Positions 1-12,263 of a DNA stretch of 64,000 nt are shown here, piece after piece (positions within the stretch are counted from its first letter, which is position 1; each line of letters begins with the position of its first letter). Under the pieces are notes generated by a model that was not told the origin of the DNA, searched no databases, and was given only the letters and a program-made list of their open reading frames with translations. Position numbers and translations under genes: made by a program. The stretch is from Agelaius tricolor (taxonomy: Eukaryota; Chordata; Aves; Passeriformes; Icteridae): contig JALJCS010000001.1 in the NCBI GenBank assembly GCA_023055355.1, positions 51,837,381 to 51,901,380 of the forward strand. The letters run 5' to 3'.

Positions 1-3000
1 CTTTTGTAAACTACATTCTTTCCCAGTATTATCACCACAGCTCACAACTGCAGATACTTAAAATTAGCAAAATACTTGCCTTACCCTTATGGTAAGGTTT
101 GGAAGATACTCCCTCAGGCAAGTGTAAACTTTGTGATTGCTTCCAGTATCAGTGTTTGCTCAGTTGCTAGCACTGGTAATGGGGGAAGTGGGTTTTTTAC
201 TGTGTTAGCTAATTACCATCTTTTCTAGCCTTGCCACCTCCCAACACCAGAGAAGTGATATCAGTAGAACTCCATCACTTAATTGCAGAGTTCTGAAGAC
301 CAGGAAAGTCATGAGAAACAGCTTGACGAGGGAATCCCTTTCCAGACAACTCTGATTGTTTTCTTCTGACAGTCTAAATTTTAATGAATCATGCAAGTGA
401 TCAGACTAAAACTGCGGAATATCTTTTACCTCTAACAAGTTCCTGCTAGCAAGTGTCTGAAGTGTGGCACTGCTAAAGCCTAGGCACCCAATGCAGCATT
501 GGTTTAGATGTACCTGTGTAGGCTCACTGTTCCTGAGGCATGAAAAGTCTCTCTGTAAGTTGTCCTGGTAATGCACTGACAGTTTTTGAGAGGAAGGCCA
601 TTGTCTGTTAGGACTCTGAGATGTAAAATTAGACAGCCCAGCCCCCTGGGGAGTGAATAGCAGGAGCTGGGCAATGCCATTGGCGTCTCTTCCCTCTGTA
701 AACCCCTGACTCTGAGTGTAAGGACATTACAACTAATTACATCTTTGGACTGTGCTGACATGAATAAACCATTTGAGGTTAACTGTCTTGCTCCTTAATG
801 TCATAAAGCCTTCTTTTCATAGAATTAAAGCTTTATTACACAAAATTGTGTCAAAACATTCCCTTGTGCAGTGTTAGATAGTATAAACTGGTCTAAAAAA
901 TTTGGTTTTCAGGAAAAGTTGGACTCATTCACTACAGTAGTGTCCAAGTAATCCTTTATTATAAATGTGGTTTTTTGTGTGTCAGAAAAGTGAATGTCAA
1001 ATATGCAGTGGGTTTTGAAAAGTATAATGTCTTCTAATATAATAAAAGAAATCTCTGAACATTAGGGAGAACATTGGGGCAGTTAGGATTGTTCTGAAAT
1101 TGTTAACTAAATTATCATTTGCTACCTCATAGGTATTTTTAACTTGCATTTACCTTAGCTATGTTGTCATCTCTTTAACATAAGCAAAGGGGAAGGAGAC
1201 AGCAAGTGAGAAAAAGATCTTTCTATTTAATACTGTGAACCTTAGACAATGAGTTAAAGAATGCTTCACATATTAGAAGCAGATCTGATAGAAATTTTAA
1301 TAACAAAATCAGAAAAATACAGTATACAAGAGAGCACTACAATAATATGTAAATATAATAGGAACTGTTATGTACATGAACATTTTATAGATCCAGTTGA
1401 TGTGTTGAGGTGCAGCAGTAAAAAATTATGAAACCTCAGGAGAATTGCAGGTAGCTTACATAAATTATAGCTGATTTTCCCCATAGTTGTTAAATACCTT
1501 TATCCAGCAAGATGTTGCACGTATGATAGCATTTCACAGGTAACTTAAATCTCAAAAGATGCTGCTGCCAACTGTTTTGTTTTTTGTTTGCAATTTTTTG
1601 TTTAATAGGCAATTTATTCATCATGCAAATGATTCTCACAATTTTGAGGCCACACCAATCATTAGATGATATTTAAAAAGGCAAGCATATGCACTTGGAT
1701 TGCTCTGGCAAGGCAAAGACTTTTTGAAATTAATGAAACAGCATCTCTTTTAAGAAACCTTTTATATCCTTGTAAAAGGCAATAAAATATATATCAAACA
1801 TAGATGATACTGACTACTCTTTACAGTTGCTATTAAGATTTATGGTCACTGAAGTTAAATATTGACTTTGGCATCACCTTGGTCAATATTTATCTCTCAG
1901 ATCAATAAATCTCAATATTGACTGCAACTGAAGTCACCATGCTTCCCAGTGTTACCTCTGAATGATTTATATCCAAATATTTTCCTCTCCCCTCAGTATA
2001 TATTATACTTTCCTGTGTTCTTATTTGGTGGGGTTGGAGGATCTTTTTGAATGAGGAAACCTTATCTCTGCATAAAGCATCATTATCCCCATAATCTTAC
2101 TTTGCTCCTTTCCTCATTTCTTTGGAAGTTCTGCTGTAACTGCATAAACCATCCAAGCATGAAAAGATTTTTCCAAGTGCCTAGCTGAATGTATAACTTC
2201 TGAGAGGCTGGATCATTTTCATTATGATGTTACATACTGGAAGTTATAATCATCATAATCATCCTAATCAGTATTAGTGCTTTCTGCTATTATCCTTAAA
2301 TTCCTATATTAACATGTGCTTTCCTGCTTCTCAATGTTTTCTGTCAACTATTAGAATTACAACATAACTGAAAATTATAGTTTATTTAAAATTTAATTAT
2401 TTAGTCCCACTTGGCAAGTTTTTATTATCTTATTTCCCCAACACAATTCAGTTCATGAAGAAGTTGGTGACATGATCACAACTAGCTTTTCATATATATA
2501 ATTTTCCTAATATTAGTGGATTTTTTTGTTAACAGACTCTTGAGGCTAATTGAACAAAGCTCTTTTACTGAGTCCAATTAGAAGTGAAGTTCTTAGTGAA
2601 CTCCTCTGAATGTGGTACATAGATGCTTGTTAAGGCAACAATGGGTTTCAGGCTACCCTTGTTGTATTATCCTAACCTGAACCTTTCAAAAGTTTGGTAT
2701 TTTTTACATAAAAGCTATGTGTGTTTTTTTCCTGAGCTATATTCTCACCAACTGAAATCTTCAAGCACGTTCGGTGGAAACAGGAACTTTTCCCCGTTTC
2801 TTTCTGTTCTGTTCCACAATGTCTAAAAAGCCATCTTTCTTTTGTTCCCCTGTGTGAATTCTGCCTATGTTGTGCCTGCAGTGACTGCTCTGCAATCCCA
2901 TCTGAGGGACAGAACCAGCCCAAGCACCCTGTGAACCAGAGAATCGTGCACCTACCCTGTCTTTGATCCAGCGTTACCCTTTTTCTACTGCACAGCTCCA

Positions 3001-6000
3001 AGCACAGTGATAGTTCAGTTAAGCAATAGTAACATAAATGGTCTTTGCATCCATGTCAATTCCAAGAGCAGGCATTTGAATACAGGAGGATGCTAATATT
3101 TTTTGCATATAATTCAAATGCTTGAGACTGTAAAATGTCTATATGACCTGTGCTCACACTTGAACAAAGGAAGAGTAGGCCTTTCTATAATTTTCAAGTT
3201 TTATTCCTGCAACTGGAAAAAACTAGAGGAATGTTTAAGTTAAATTAAATAACTGAATCAAGAATACCAACCTGCTGCCAAATAATCAGCTAACCTTTCT
3301 TTTGTTGCTGTTGTGTTCCCATGTGAGGGTTGCACCCTACAGAATAAAATAGTTCTCTTCTACTGAGACTGTCATGGAAAATTTACCAAAGAGAAACAAA
3401 GGCCTTTTTTCCACTTCTGCCTTCTTATATAAACAGCTGCACTGCTGCATGTAATAAATTATCAGAATGGATAAAAATCTTCCTTTCCTTCTGTTTTCTT
3501 TAAAATGAGATCAGAGTAGTCAGATGAACACAGCCTCTTTCCCTATCTGAGAAACAGAGTGAAAATGGCTTCTGATGACCTTCTACATTATTTGGGTAGC
3601 TCAGCTAATTAGGGACACAGCAGAACTCCCTTGTGACTTGCCCTATCATGATCTTTCCCAACTGACACAGCTCAACCTCTGACTGCACCAGCAAAAAGCA
3701 GCTTTAGTATGCTCCCTGTAATCAAGAGAAGAAATAAGTTTTCCTCTACTTGGATGGAAAACAAAGTGGCTGGAGGGGAGAAAAAAAGTAATTCAGCAGT
3801 ACATTTGTGAATGCAAAATGAAACTGAGCAAGAGTTTGAAGTTGAAATACAAGTAATTTTATGGTCTACTCCTTATCCCTTATTAAGGTCCTAAACTTCT
3901 GCAATTAGCAAAACTATAATGTTCTATATTTCTTGCCTTCACCTCCAATAGCTACTCCAGTAGCTTTGATGTGCAACCTACCAGCCTGTTGCACTCGAGT
4001 CCAGTGGGAACCTGTGTTTCCCTAGTTGTGAACAGACCATCCCTGCAGATACTGGACTGCCAGGGATCACAAGAAGTGCTCCAGAAATGCTTTAGAACAT
4101 CAAGGCCAAGCAAATTATTAATAACAGCTTATTAGCTCTGTTTGGTATTATTGACATCAGTACTAGAGATACTGGTATTAGAGATATCCCTGACATTCTT
4201 TTTAGGAACAGGAGGTAAATTTGGTATGAATATCTTGTACACTAAATAATTTGCAAGCTGTTTAGAGGCAACAGTTAACATCACTGAGGAGTTCTTCAGT
4301 GTCATGCCACAATTCCAAACAGGGTGGTAGAGTAGCATTCCCTAGATGCTGGACTGCTGACCTGGCTAACAGCATACCGTGCTTCTCAGACTGCTAAGAA
4401 AAAAGACCAAAAATGCTGGAGACTTTGCACTGCCACGCAAGCCAGATTTCCCATCTTTCTCTCCCACTGAAGCTGATGTTTGCTGTTGAGGACAACAGTG
4501 TTAATGTGGAGCAGTGAAGGATGCTTTTATCTTCTAGTGCAGCTCACAAGGTTAAAACACCTCATTTGATGTGGCCTCTGTTTCCTCACCTAACTGCAGC
4601 AGAGCTGGGTGAGTGAAGACGATGGTTAGATCCTTGGGAAATTGTAAGGGGAATTAATCTACCATTTGTTTGTGCAAGCTGGATTTCTTGTTCCTCAACA
4701 ATAAGAAGGAAATTCCTTCTATAGTTCCTACAAATCAGATTTATAGCCACTTGAAGGCATCTGGACACATGTGCTATGCTTCAAAGTCCTGAAGTTAAGA
4801 GAGACCTACCAAATACTGTGATGCTCTGTATGTCAGATAAGGGCATGAGGGACTGATCTGAGAAAAAATTAGAGCAATCAAATATGTTTACGTTGGATAA
4901 ACAGCAGCTAGCGGGTTGGGAATGCATAGCATAAAACTGACAAGTTTGAGAAGGCTGTAAACAGCAAAGACAGCGACATAATTCTGAAGGTTCAAGTAGA
5001 TTCAGCTAAAGAGTAAGGGCTTGTTTACAACGAGAAATTCACTGTTATAATTATATGCAGCATAATTATGCAGCATAATTGTAATTATCCTGGAATTATT
5101 CTGAAGGAAGAATGTCCACATGGGGAGTTATGCTGATATAAAGATACTACTGAATTTCTCTGTGAGACAAGCCTCAGCAAAAGAAAGGATTGTTTTTGTG
5201 TAAAGTCTGTGTGCTATTGTTACTAGTACCACAGTGCCATACAAAACAGAGAATGTAAATTGTAGTCATAGCTTTTGGTTTATATAATCTCTCTGGTTCA
5301 AGCCTTGTCCCCAGAGAGAGACCCCCTACCAGCATTGGCTTGTGTGGCCCATATTCCCATTTCATATGAAGAGTCCTTGCACTTTTCAGTCCCCTGATTC
5401 ATCTGAGCCTGTGTCTGCTCTGCAGTTTAGCTCAGCTAAATAGCTTACACGACAATAGCTCACTCTCTGCCCCTGTGGCACTGTCATCCACAGCTGTAAG
5501 GCACCTATCACAAACAAGATTTACTCCAGTCTATTGCTGGTGTGTCAGTATCTAATAGGGTTTTTTTCATACTTCTCTGGATTTCAGTTAACAAGCTTTG
5601 AGCTTCCTCTGGGAAACAATATCATATGCTTAGACCTGTCTTTGCAAAATGCTGTTCTGCATTAATGATACCAGAAGAGACAAAGTGATACATTCCCCTC
5701 AGTTATGGATGCTCATACACAACCATATCTATAACCATATTCATTATTTTGTTGTCTCTCATCTCATTGGACTAAAAAACCAGGTTAAAAATGTGTGCCC
5801 TCAGTGATCAAACTCCATCACTTCCATGCACCTGTGCAGGAGATGGTGCTCCTCCTTTAGGTGGAATAAGAACACTTCAGGATAATTGAAATGTCCTTCT
5901 TGCAGTGTATGTGCAAGTAGACTTATTCCTATGGTTTGTTTAAGATTTCAAACTGAGCAATCTAGAGGAGTTTAAATATTTGATGGAAGGTTCAGAAAGC

Positions 6001-7549
6001 AAACAATATGTCAAGAAATCACTCTGATAATTAGTTTGAGTAATAACATGGCTACTCTTGCCTTGTCTGTTCAACAGGAAGACTGTCATAATCTTCATTT
6101 TCTAGATGAGAGACAAAGAGAGGAAGTGGCCTACCCAATGTCCTATACCACCACCCAGCTGGGAGAAGCAAACTGGTGTGCAATATCTGTCCAACAGGCC
6201 ATACACCAAGGACAAGTTCATAGATGTATTTTAAATACTTTAAGAAGCTGTGTGGTTGCAGGAGGACAAGCCACTTTTCTGCTGAAAGAGGAGGCTGGGA
6301 GGTTTTATTAAAATAGAGAACTTTAAAGTGCAGCTGACTGTGACTGATGGACGAGATCGATTGTCTCAGAACTGTGTTTTTCTATGGCTAATCCTTTTGC
6401 TGTTCTTCGTTAATACCTAGAGTTTTGCAAACCTGAGTGTTCTGCTTGCACATTGCTTGTTCCATGCTCCTTTATTTAAAATGACACCTTCTTCTTACTC
6501 ATTTTTCTCTATTCAAAATGAAGAGTTGCTTTTTTTTTTGTCTTCAGCTTGTCACCATGATTCCTCCTTTCTTTTTCAATTGTACCAATTTTAAACTAAG
6601 AAAGCACAGCAAAAATAACTTATCTGCCTGTAAACTCTTCCATACCACAAAAGTCATGTCCAAACTATAACTTTAAAATGAGGAAATTACCTTGATACTG
6701 CCTTTCTCTTTCCCAGTTTCCCTTTCCTATTTTACAACACCTTTTTATTTATTTTCTGCATCACATTCTTCCTCTGCCAATTTGTGGACTCCAAGTTAGA
6801 TTCACAAAATGACTTAGACATCATCTGGAAGGCACTATGACCTCACTGTGATGCTTGTTACAGTCCAGGTTGTGCCTACATGCCATGAATGTCCTGACCC
6901 CTGGCTGTGGGCAGGGTTCAAACAGGCTAAAGGTCTGACCTGTTACATATAGCTCTGAGGAAAAGCTTGGGAGAGTGCTACATTCCCTGCTGCACCTTTG
7001 GAGGAAGTGGTGCTTGGCTCTTCCAAATGGCTTTGCTGGGAGCTGTGTGCCCAAACTGATGTAATGTAAGGTGTTTTGTCCCATTTTTGTCTAATGCTCC
7101 AGTGAGTACAATATTTCCCTAGGATACAGGATGTCCAGGTTTATCTTTGCTTCTTCCTTAAGAAGACTGGAGTCAATTTCTTTCCCATCTCAGAATACTG
7201 TCATCAGCACCAGGAGCTAGCAGGAGACCTCCTCTGGTAAGGCTTATAGCCTTATTGCTCCCCTCCTGAGACAATTCCTTAATCACCTAGGTATTAGGAG
7301 CTAGTTTAGATACCTCTGCAAAGCATGTCTCCAGGATGAAGTATCTCCAAGGTTAAGCAGCAGCTGAGTGGGATTTAGAATTAGCTTCGGAGAGTTAGAT
7401 GGTTTTACAGATTTATCCTTTTCTTTCATTAAAACTGTTCACCTTATCTTCAATTCTAGCTCCATCACTATTGTGTGGGTTCACCAATTACTAGTCCATG
7501 GTGCAGAATTCTTTTTCTGAGCCATTATTACATTCACAATCACACTGGC
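1..7549. other. Non-coding A+T-rich DNA, no gene seen
   Basis: No supported gene lies here. Open frames are short, overlap on both strands, and often rely on non-ATG starts. Small structures present are an 11-bp inverted repeat (1856-1866 with 1882-1892), an ATC-rich patch near 2250-2275, and a perfect 13-bp tandem duplication at 5055-5080. The longest frame, about 109 codons on the minus strand at 2672-3001, has no recognisable domain. I read the stretch as intergenic or intronic. Confidence 0.6.
5055..5080. repeat. 13-bp perfect tandem duplication
   Basis: The unit atgcagcataatt occurs twice head to tail (5055-5067 and 5068-5080). It is probably a small replication-slippage duplication. 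No function is implied. Confidence 0.85.
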
Positions 7550-8260
7550 TTTTAAAGACACCATGGCTTTGTCATTATGCGGTGTTAAAGTCAATGTTGA
7601 TTAATTCAACCTAGCATACACTTTCCAGAATTTCACAAAGAAAATGACTGTGGGTCTTTAAACAGGGTAGGCAGTTTGAACTATAAACTCTAAGCAGTGA
7701 AGCTTAACTAGCTCACCACCTTTTATGTTGCTGTCTTCCATACACCCAGAAAAAGGGGGACTTTATCAACCATCACAGTCTAGCAATGCACCTGGTGCAG
7801 GTAGAACTGAAGACATCTTTTAAATTTCTCCCTTTAAAGACGAGGTTAAATTGTCTTTTGCACACCCACCCACGCACACACCCCCTTATCCAAAAATGGG
7901 ACCAGTTTTCTCTTTGGAAAATATCAAATGCACGACTTTAGGGGGAATGAAAACATTTTGGAACACTGCCTTAAATTTGGCTTTCCAGTACTAAAAGATA
8001 CTTGTGTTGGAAATAGTGTCGTCTCTGCCGGAACACTATGGCACTACGGCATAAATAAAAGATTGTAAATTATTGCTGCCTAACGTTATTAGTAATAGAT
8101 TTTGCTGTGAGGAAGAAGTTGTCGAGTCAAATCTCCTGTCCTAATTGTTAATTATTGTTGTCCTTGTCTAAAAGAAATTCTGTTATGAGACCAGGCAGCT
8201 TTATTCAGTTAAAATGTTCCAGGATGATTCAACACCAATCACATTTAAAAATAAGCATTC
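7550..8260. promoter_or_regulatory. CpG-retaining A+T-rich block, candidate conserved non-coding element
   Basis: This stretch stands out from its CpG-poor surroundings. CpG dinucleotides are visible at 7873, 7932, 8020, 8029, 8047, 8084 and 8123, with another near 7840. It also holds A+T-rich words of the kind bound by homeodomain or POU proteins: gattaattc near 7600, ataaataaaa at 8051-8060, taacgttatt at 8081-8090 and attgttaattatt near 8143-8155. There is no open frame of note. Retained CpGs and clustered homeodomain-like words are common in vertebrate developmental enhancers. That assignment is inference, because conservation could not be tested here. Chance clustering is the main alternative. 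Confidence 0.3.
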
Positions 8261-11200
8261 AATAAGACAATGAAGAACTATACAGTAGCATATCTATTGC
8301 ATGTTTTTCCTCTTGGTCTCCAAAGGGTGTTTTTTTGCATTCCCTGTCCTTTAAAAACAAATACTTTGTTGATGGAAGCTGTTCATTTGAGTGTCCTAGG
8401 GAATGAACTCTGCTTCTGTAGGTGAGTTAGTAATGCATGCTTTCTGCATGTGAACAAATCAGTGTTTGTAAAGCCCTGCAAAAGCAATCTGGTATTCATT
8501 TGGTAAGAAGGCTTAGTTGCAAACCAGTTGTAATCCTGACTTCAATAAAATAAGATGTAAGTTTAAGTAACAGTGATCTCTTGCCCTCATAGGGAGCTAT
8601 TCTGCAGTTCTGGAAAAGTTTGAAATTTGTCTTGGTATGAAATTTTACTCACAAGCCCCAAGTGTGCATCCACTTGATGAAAGCCTTTAAGGAAGAAATT
8701 CTTTCTCTTTAAGGCTAGGTTCCACTCATACCAACATATCAGTGTGCTTTGACAAAATCATAGCTCTCTACACTAGCATTAGTAAAAATCAAAGGTCACA
8801 CATATGAATTTGCTATGGTAGCTTAACAACTTGTCAGGTGTCCATTTAATTGTGCTAACTGTTGCTAGAAGTTAGGCACATGCTCTGAGTCTGCTCATCT
8901 GTGAAGTAATAAATTCCTTAGCTTCTTACTTTGAGCTGGCCATGCATACTGCTGCTCAGCTGGTGGGAGGTAAATTTATTGTGCAGCCATAAGTTTATTG
9001 TGTATCTGTGCTTCAATTATCATTTTTTAGAATTTTTTTTAGGATTGCTGGTATCAATAAAAGGTAGGTCCAGTGGCTGAAGGTTATGAAGGCTTTTATA
9101 GGCTTGTATGGACCTAAAAATTGAAGCCACCAAGATACTTGCTCATCCTCAGCTATCAGACAGCAATCCTTTCATGCCTCAAGTGTCTGAACAAGACTCT
9201 AACCTCTGTGGCTGGCATTATGACTTGGTTAGTATAGTAGAATAGAAGAGCAGTCAGCCCATTCAGGTAGTGACACTGTATAAACATAATTTCTACTTTT
9301 TTCTCAGCAAATTTGCTCACTGTAATGCCATCTCATCAAAAGCATGTAGAATCTATCTTTCTTTTTTTTGGTCCACATCATTAGCTATTTGTGCTATAGA
9401 TCATGATGAAGCATGTTGACATACATGGAACATATGGCAAATTCCACATTTGAAGCACCTTTTTATGAAGAATATCTGTCTGAATTGTGTTTAATATCTG
9501 TCCTTTTTTTCCCCTCAACATCAGCTTAAACCCACATGACTCCAATTAATTCCTATTTATCTCAAACAGTTTATTGGCAGGAATCTGTTCTCAGTATTGC
9601 CAAAATACATAAAACTGTTACAAGTCCCTTGATTTTTCATGGTTTTCTTTACAATTCAAATTTCAGATGAATACCTTAACATTACAATGAGATGAAAAGA
9701 AGTGAAAATTACCTTTCAACTCAGAAAAACAAAACAAACCAGAGCTTGGATCTAATTAACCTTAGCAAAAAAAAGGAAATCACTGAGAATGAAAATCTCT
9801 CTGACTCAAAAGGCCAAAACAAAACACTCTGAAGTCCTAAACAAAACTCTTGAAATAGGATTTAACTGGTACATCAGTGTTACTCAGGCTGATGTTGATG
9901 CTCTGTATGGGGATTGATTTTACCCTCATAAAGGAGGCTTCCTGCCAAATACATGCAGTCTGTTTTATTTATGATTTAAGTCCAGAAAATCCTGGAAATT
10001 CTCCTCTTGCTCCCCTGTATTTCAAAGAATTAGGTTATGGCAAACTTTACAGGGAGTATTTCCTCATGCCTGGATATTTACTGACATTTTAAGTTCCAAA
10101 ATTTATGTAGGGCAAGGATTTCTGGGGCTCTGTGTTTTTTCTTCACTGTCACTACAGCAAAATATTCAGATTTAAATAAAGTTGGTACAAAGTTGGATAG
10201 ATATTATAGTCAGCTCACCCCAAGGGAGCTAATAAGTAAGACAATATGAGCAAGCCTCCAGAGAAGAGTAGATGGCTTTACCTTTTACCCCAGAGATGTA
10301 CTCTGATGGTTTGCATATGAATAGAGAATTAGAATTAGGGACAGGATTTTTAACATCCCCTTCAGGCAACCAGAGTATTGATTCCATCTCAGTTTTAACA
10401 CAGGTAGAATCTGTTCCAACTGTGAGAAGAACTGTTGTTTTTAGGTATTTTAATTTTGCTTCTCTGGTAACTGAATTACTTTGGGGAATGAGAGAATAAA
10501 AACAAGGGTAACAAATCAGGTTCTTCGGACATTTGAAACAGCATTATTAGCTCCCCATCCTCTGCAAATGCATAGACAAAATACTGTATAGGTGATGTTT
10601 GGGTACATACAAAGGACAGAGCTCCTTCCTTGCAGCCCAGGCTGTTTCAGAGATGAGATCCAGTGTTGCACAGAACTGTGGTTTCTGTTGGCAAAATCTT
10701 TGTGGAAGGTACCAGAGGGGTATGTCATGGAGATTTTGCAGACCGAGACCCTCAAGGTGTAACCCCTTGTTGAAACTATAGCAGCTTCATTAGCTTCAAT
10801 ACCACTTTTGTGTGTGTGAATACTTTGCCAATGGATGGGTGCCTTTTTTCACTGTATTTTTCAGCATCACTACAAGCTGTCAGAAATTGAAGCTTCCCTG
10901 CAGACATAGGCCGAGCCTCAGATTATGGCTCAAAAATAAAGAAACTGGCACAGTGTTAGAGCAGCTTACAGCACTTCTGACTGTCCTTATTTCTGCTGCT
11001 GTTTCTGTTTTGCACCATGCCTTCAAGTCCACATGCTTCAGTGCTGGAATCCTCCGTACTTCTGTAAAACTATTGGAATAGTAGGATGAGATAATCATAT
11101 TCCATTTTGATTTGGGATTGCTAAAAGCTGAATGGACAACAGGCAGTAACCGCAAGATCAAGACTGCTCTTTATAATAATTCCAGATGAAAGATTCAAGT

Positions 11201-11929
11201 TCAGCATCTATCAAGAGTAACATAAAACATACCTGAAAGAGTATAATTTTTCTAGATACCCTGCTAAGCCTGATGATATCTTCTTTTAAAAACATGATGT
11301 ATTATTGAAAGTGGGAGAACTTTAGTATCAAAAGCAACAAAGCTATGTCTGAACATTAGTTGCAATAGTGGGTTTGCCTGGCCTGGCTATGAGGTCTTGC
11401 TCACCTCATGGAAACTGAATGGCAAACGTGTTGTATTGATCAGGAAGAAGGATTTTTTTAATTGTTTTTTTTCCTGAAGTTAAAGGCAGGGAAATTCAAG
11501 TTAAAGAAAACAGTACTGCCTGTGCCTTGACAGGAAGAGCACAGTGTGTGGTGTTCTTGAGGTAAAATTGCATGAGATGAGCTGCTCTAAAAATTCACAA
11601 TCCACTGGAAAGGTCCTTCAAAAAGGCACTCCTACTCAGGTCACTCACCCACTTCCTTCAAATCATCTCTTCTGGAATGGAGTGGTCCCATCTCTTCCCC
11701 TCCCAGACTTCTTACTTGCTTCTGATTTGGCTCTGACACTCACTAGACCCTCTTTTGGGACAATTCAATTTATTAATGAAAAAAAAAATTATTTTTTGAT
11801 TATTTGTTTTTGCCACATCAGAGAGCTGTTTCATGTAGGAGTCTGACAAACACCAGAGCTGGTGCTGGAGTGGAAATGTGTGGATGAAGTGGATGGATGA
11901 ATGTATGGAAGATGTATATCAAAGGAAGA
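8261..11929. other. Non-coding A+T-rich DNA, no gene seen
   Basis: I see no supported gene, RNA or named repeat here. Short frames such as 9877-10092, 10272-10499 and the overlapping pair near 10812-11161 have no recognisable motif. T-runs occur at about 9362-9370 and 11453-11480, and an A-run followed by T-runs lies at about 11780-11800. Confidence 0.55.
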
Positions 11930-12263
11930 GTGTCAAGAGGATGGAGGCAGGCTTTTATTGGTGGTGCTGAGCAGTAAGATGAGAAGAAATAGGCAGAAAC
12001 AGGAACACAAGTAGCTCCACCTGAACATGAGGAAGAACTTTATTGTGTGGGTGACCAAGCACAGGAACAAACTGCCCCAAGAGATTGTGGAGTCTCCTTC
12101 ACTGCAGATATTTAGGAGCCATCTGGATGCATTCCTATGCCAATTGGACATCCAATCCATGTGCTCTGGGATGACTCTGCTTGAGCAAGGAGGTTGGACC
12201 AGATGACCTCCAGTGGCAACCCAGTGGCATCCTGACTCATTCCACAATTGTGTGGTTCTGTGA
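11930..12263 (+). mobile_element. CR1 LINE retrotransposon fragment, 3' terminal part
   Basis: This is a 5'-truncated copy of a CR1 non-LTR retrotransposon in plus orientation. The hallmarks appear in the right order: a caagaggatggaggcaggc word at the 5' side (11934-11952), acatgaggaagaactt near 12025, a gagtctccttcactgcagat word near 12090, ggttggaccagatgacctcc at about 12191-12210, and a degenerate end tgtggttctgtga (about 12251-12263) that matches the usual pair of ATTCTGTG terminal units. Severe 5' truncation and lack of a poly-A tail or obvious target-site duplication are typical of the family. The copy is diverged and cannot encode reverse transcriptase. A 104-codon minus-strand frame crossing it is a shadow. 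CR1 is the dominant LINE of birds, and this copy is the main evidence for the host group. Confidence 0.93.

Noticed and set aside
11933..12247. 104-codon minus-strand frame
   Set aside because: It is antisense to the CR1 fragment and is a shadow of that element.
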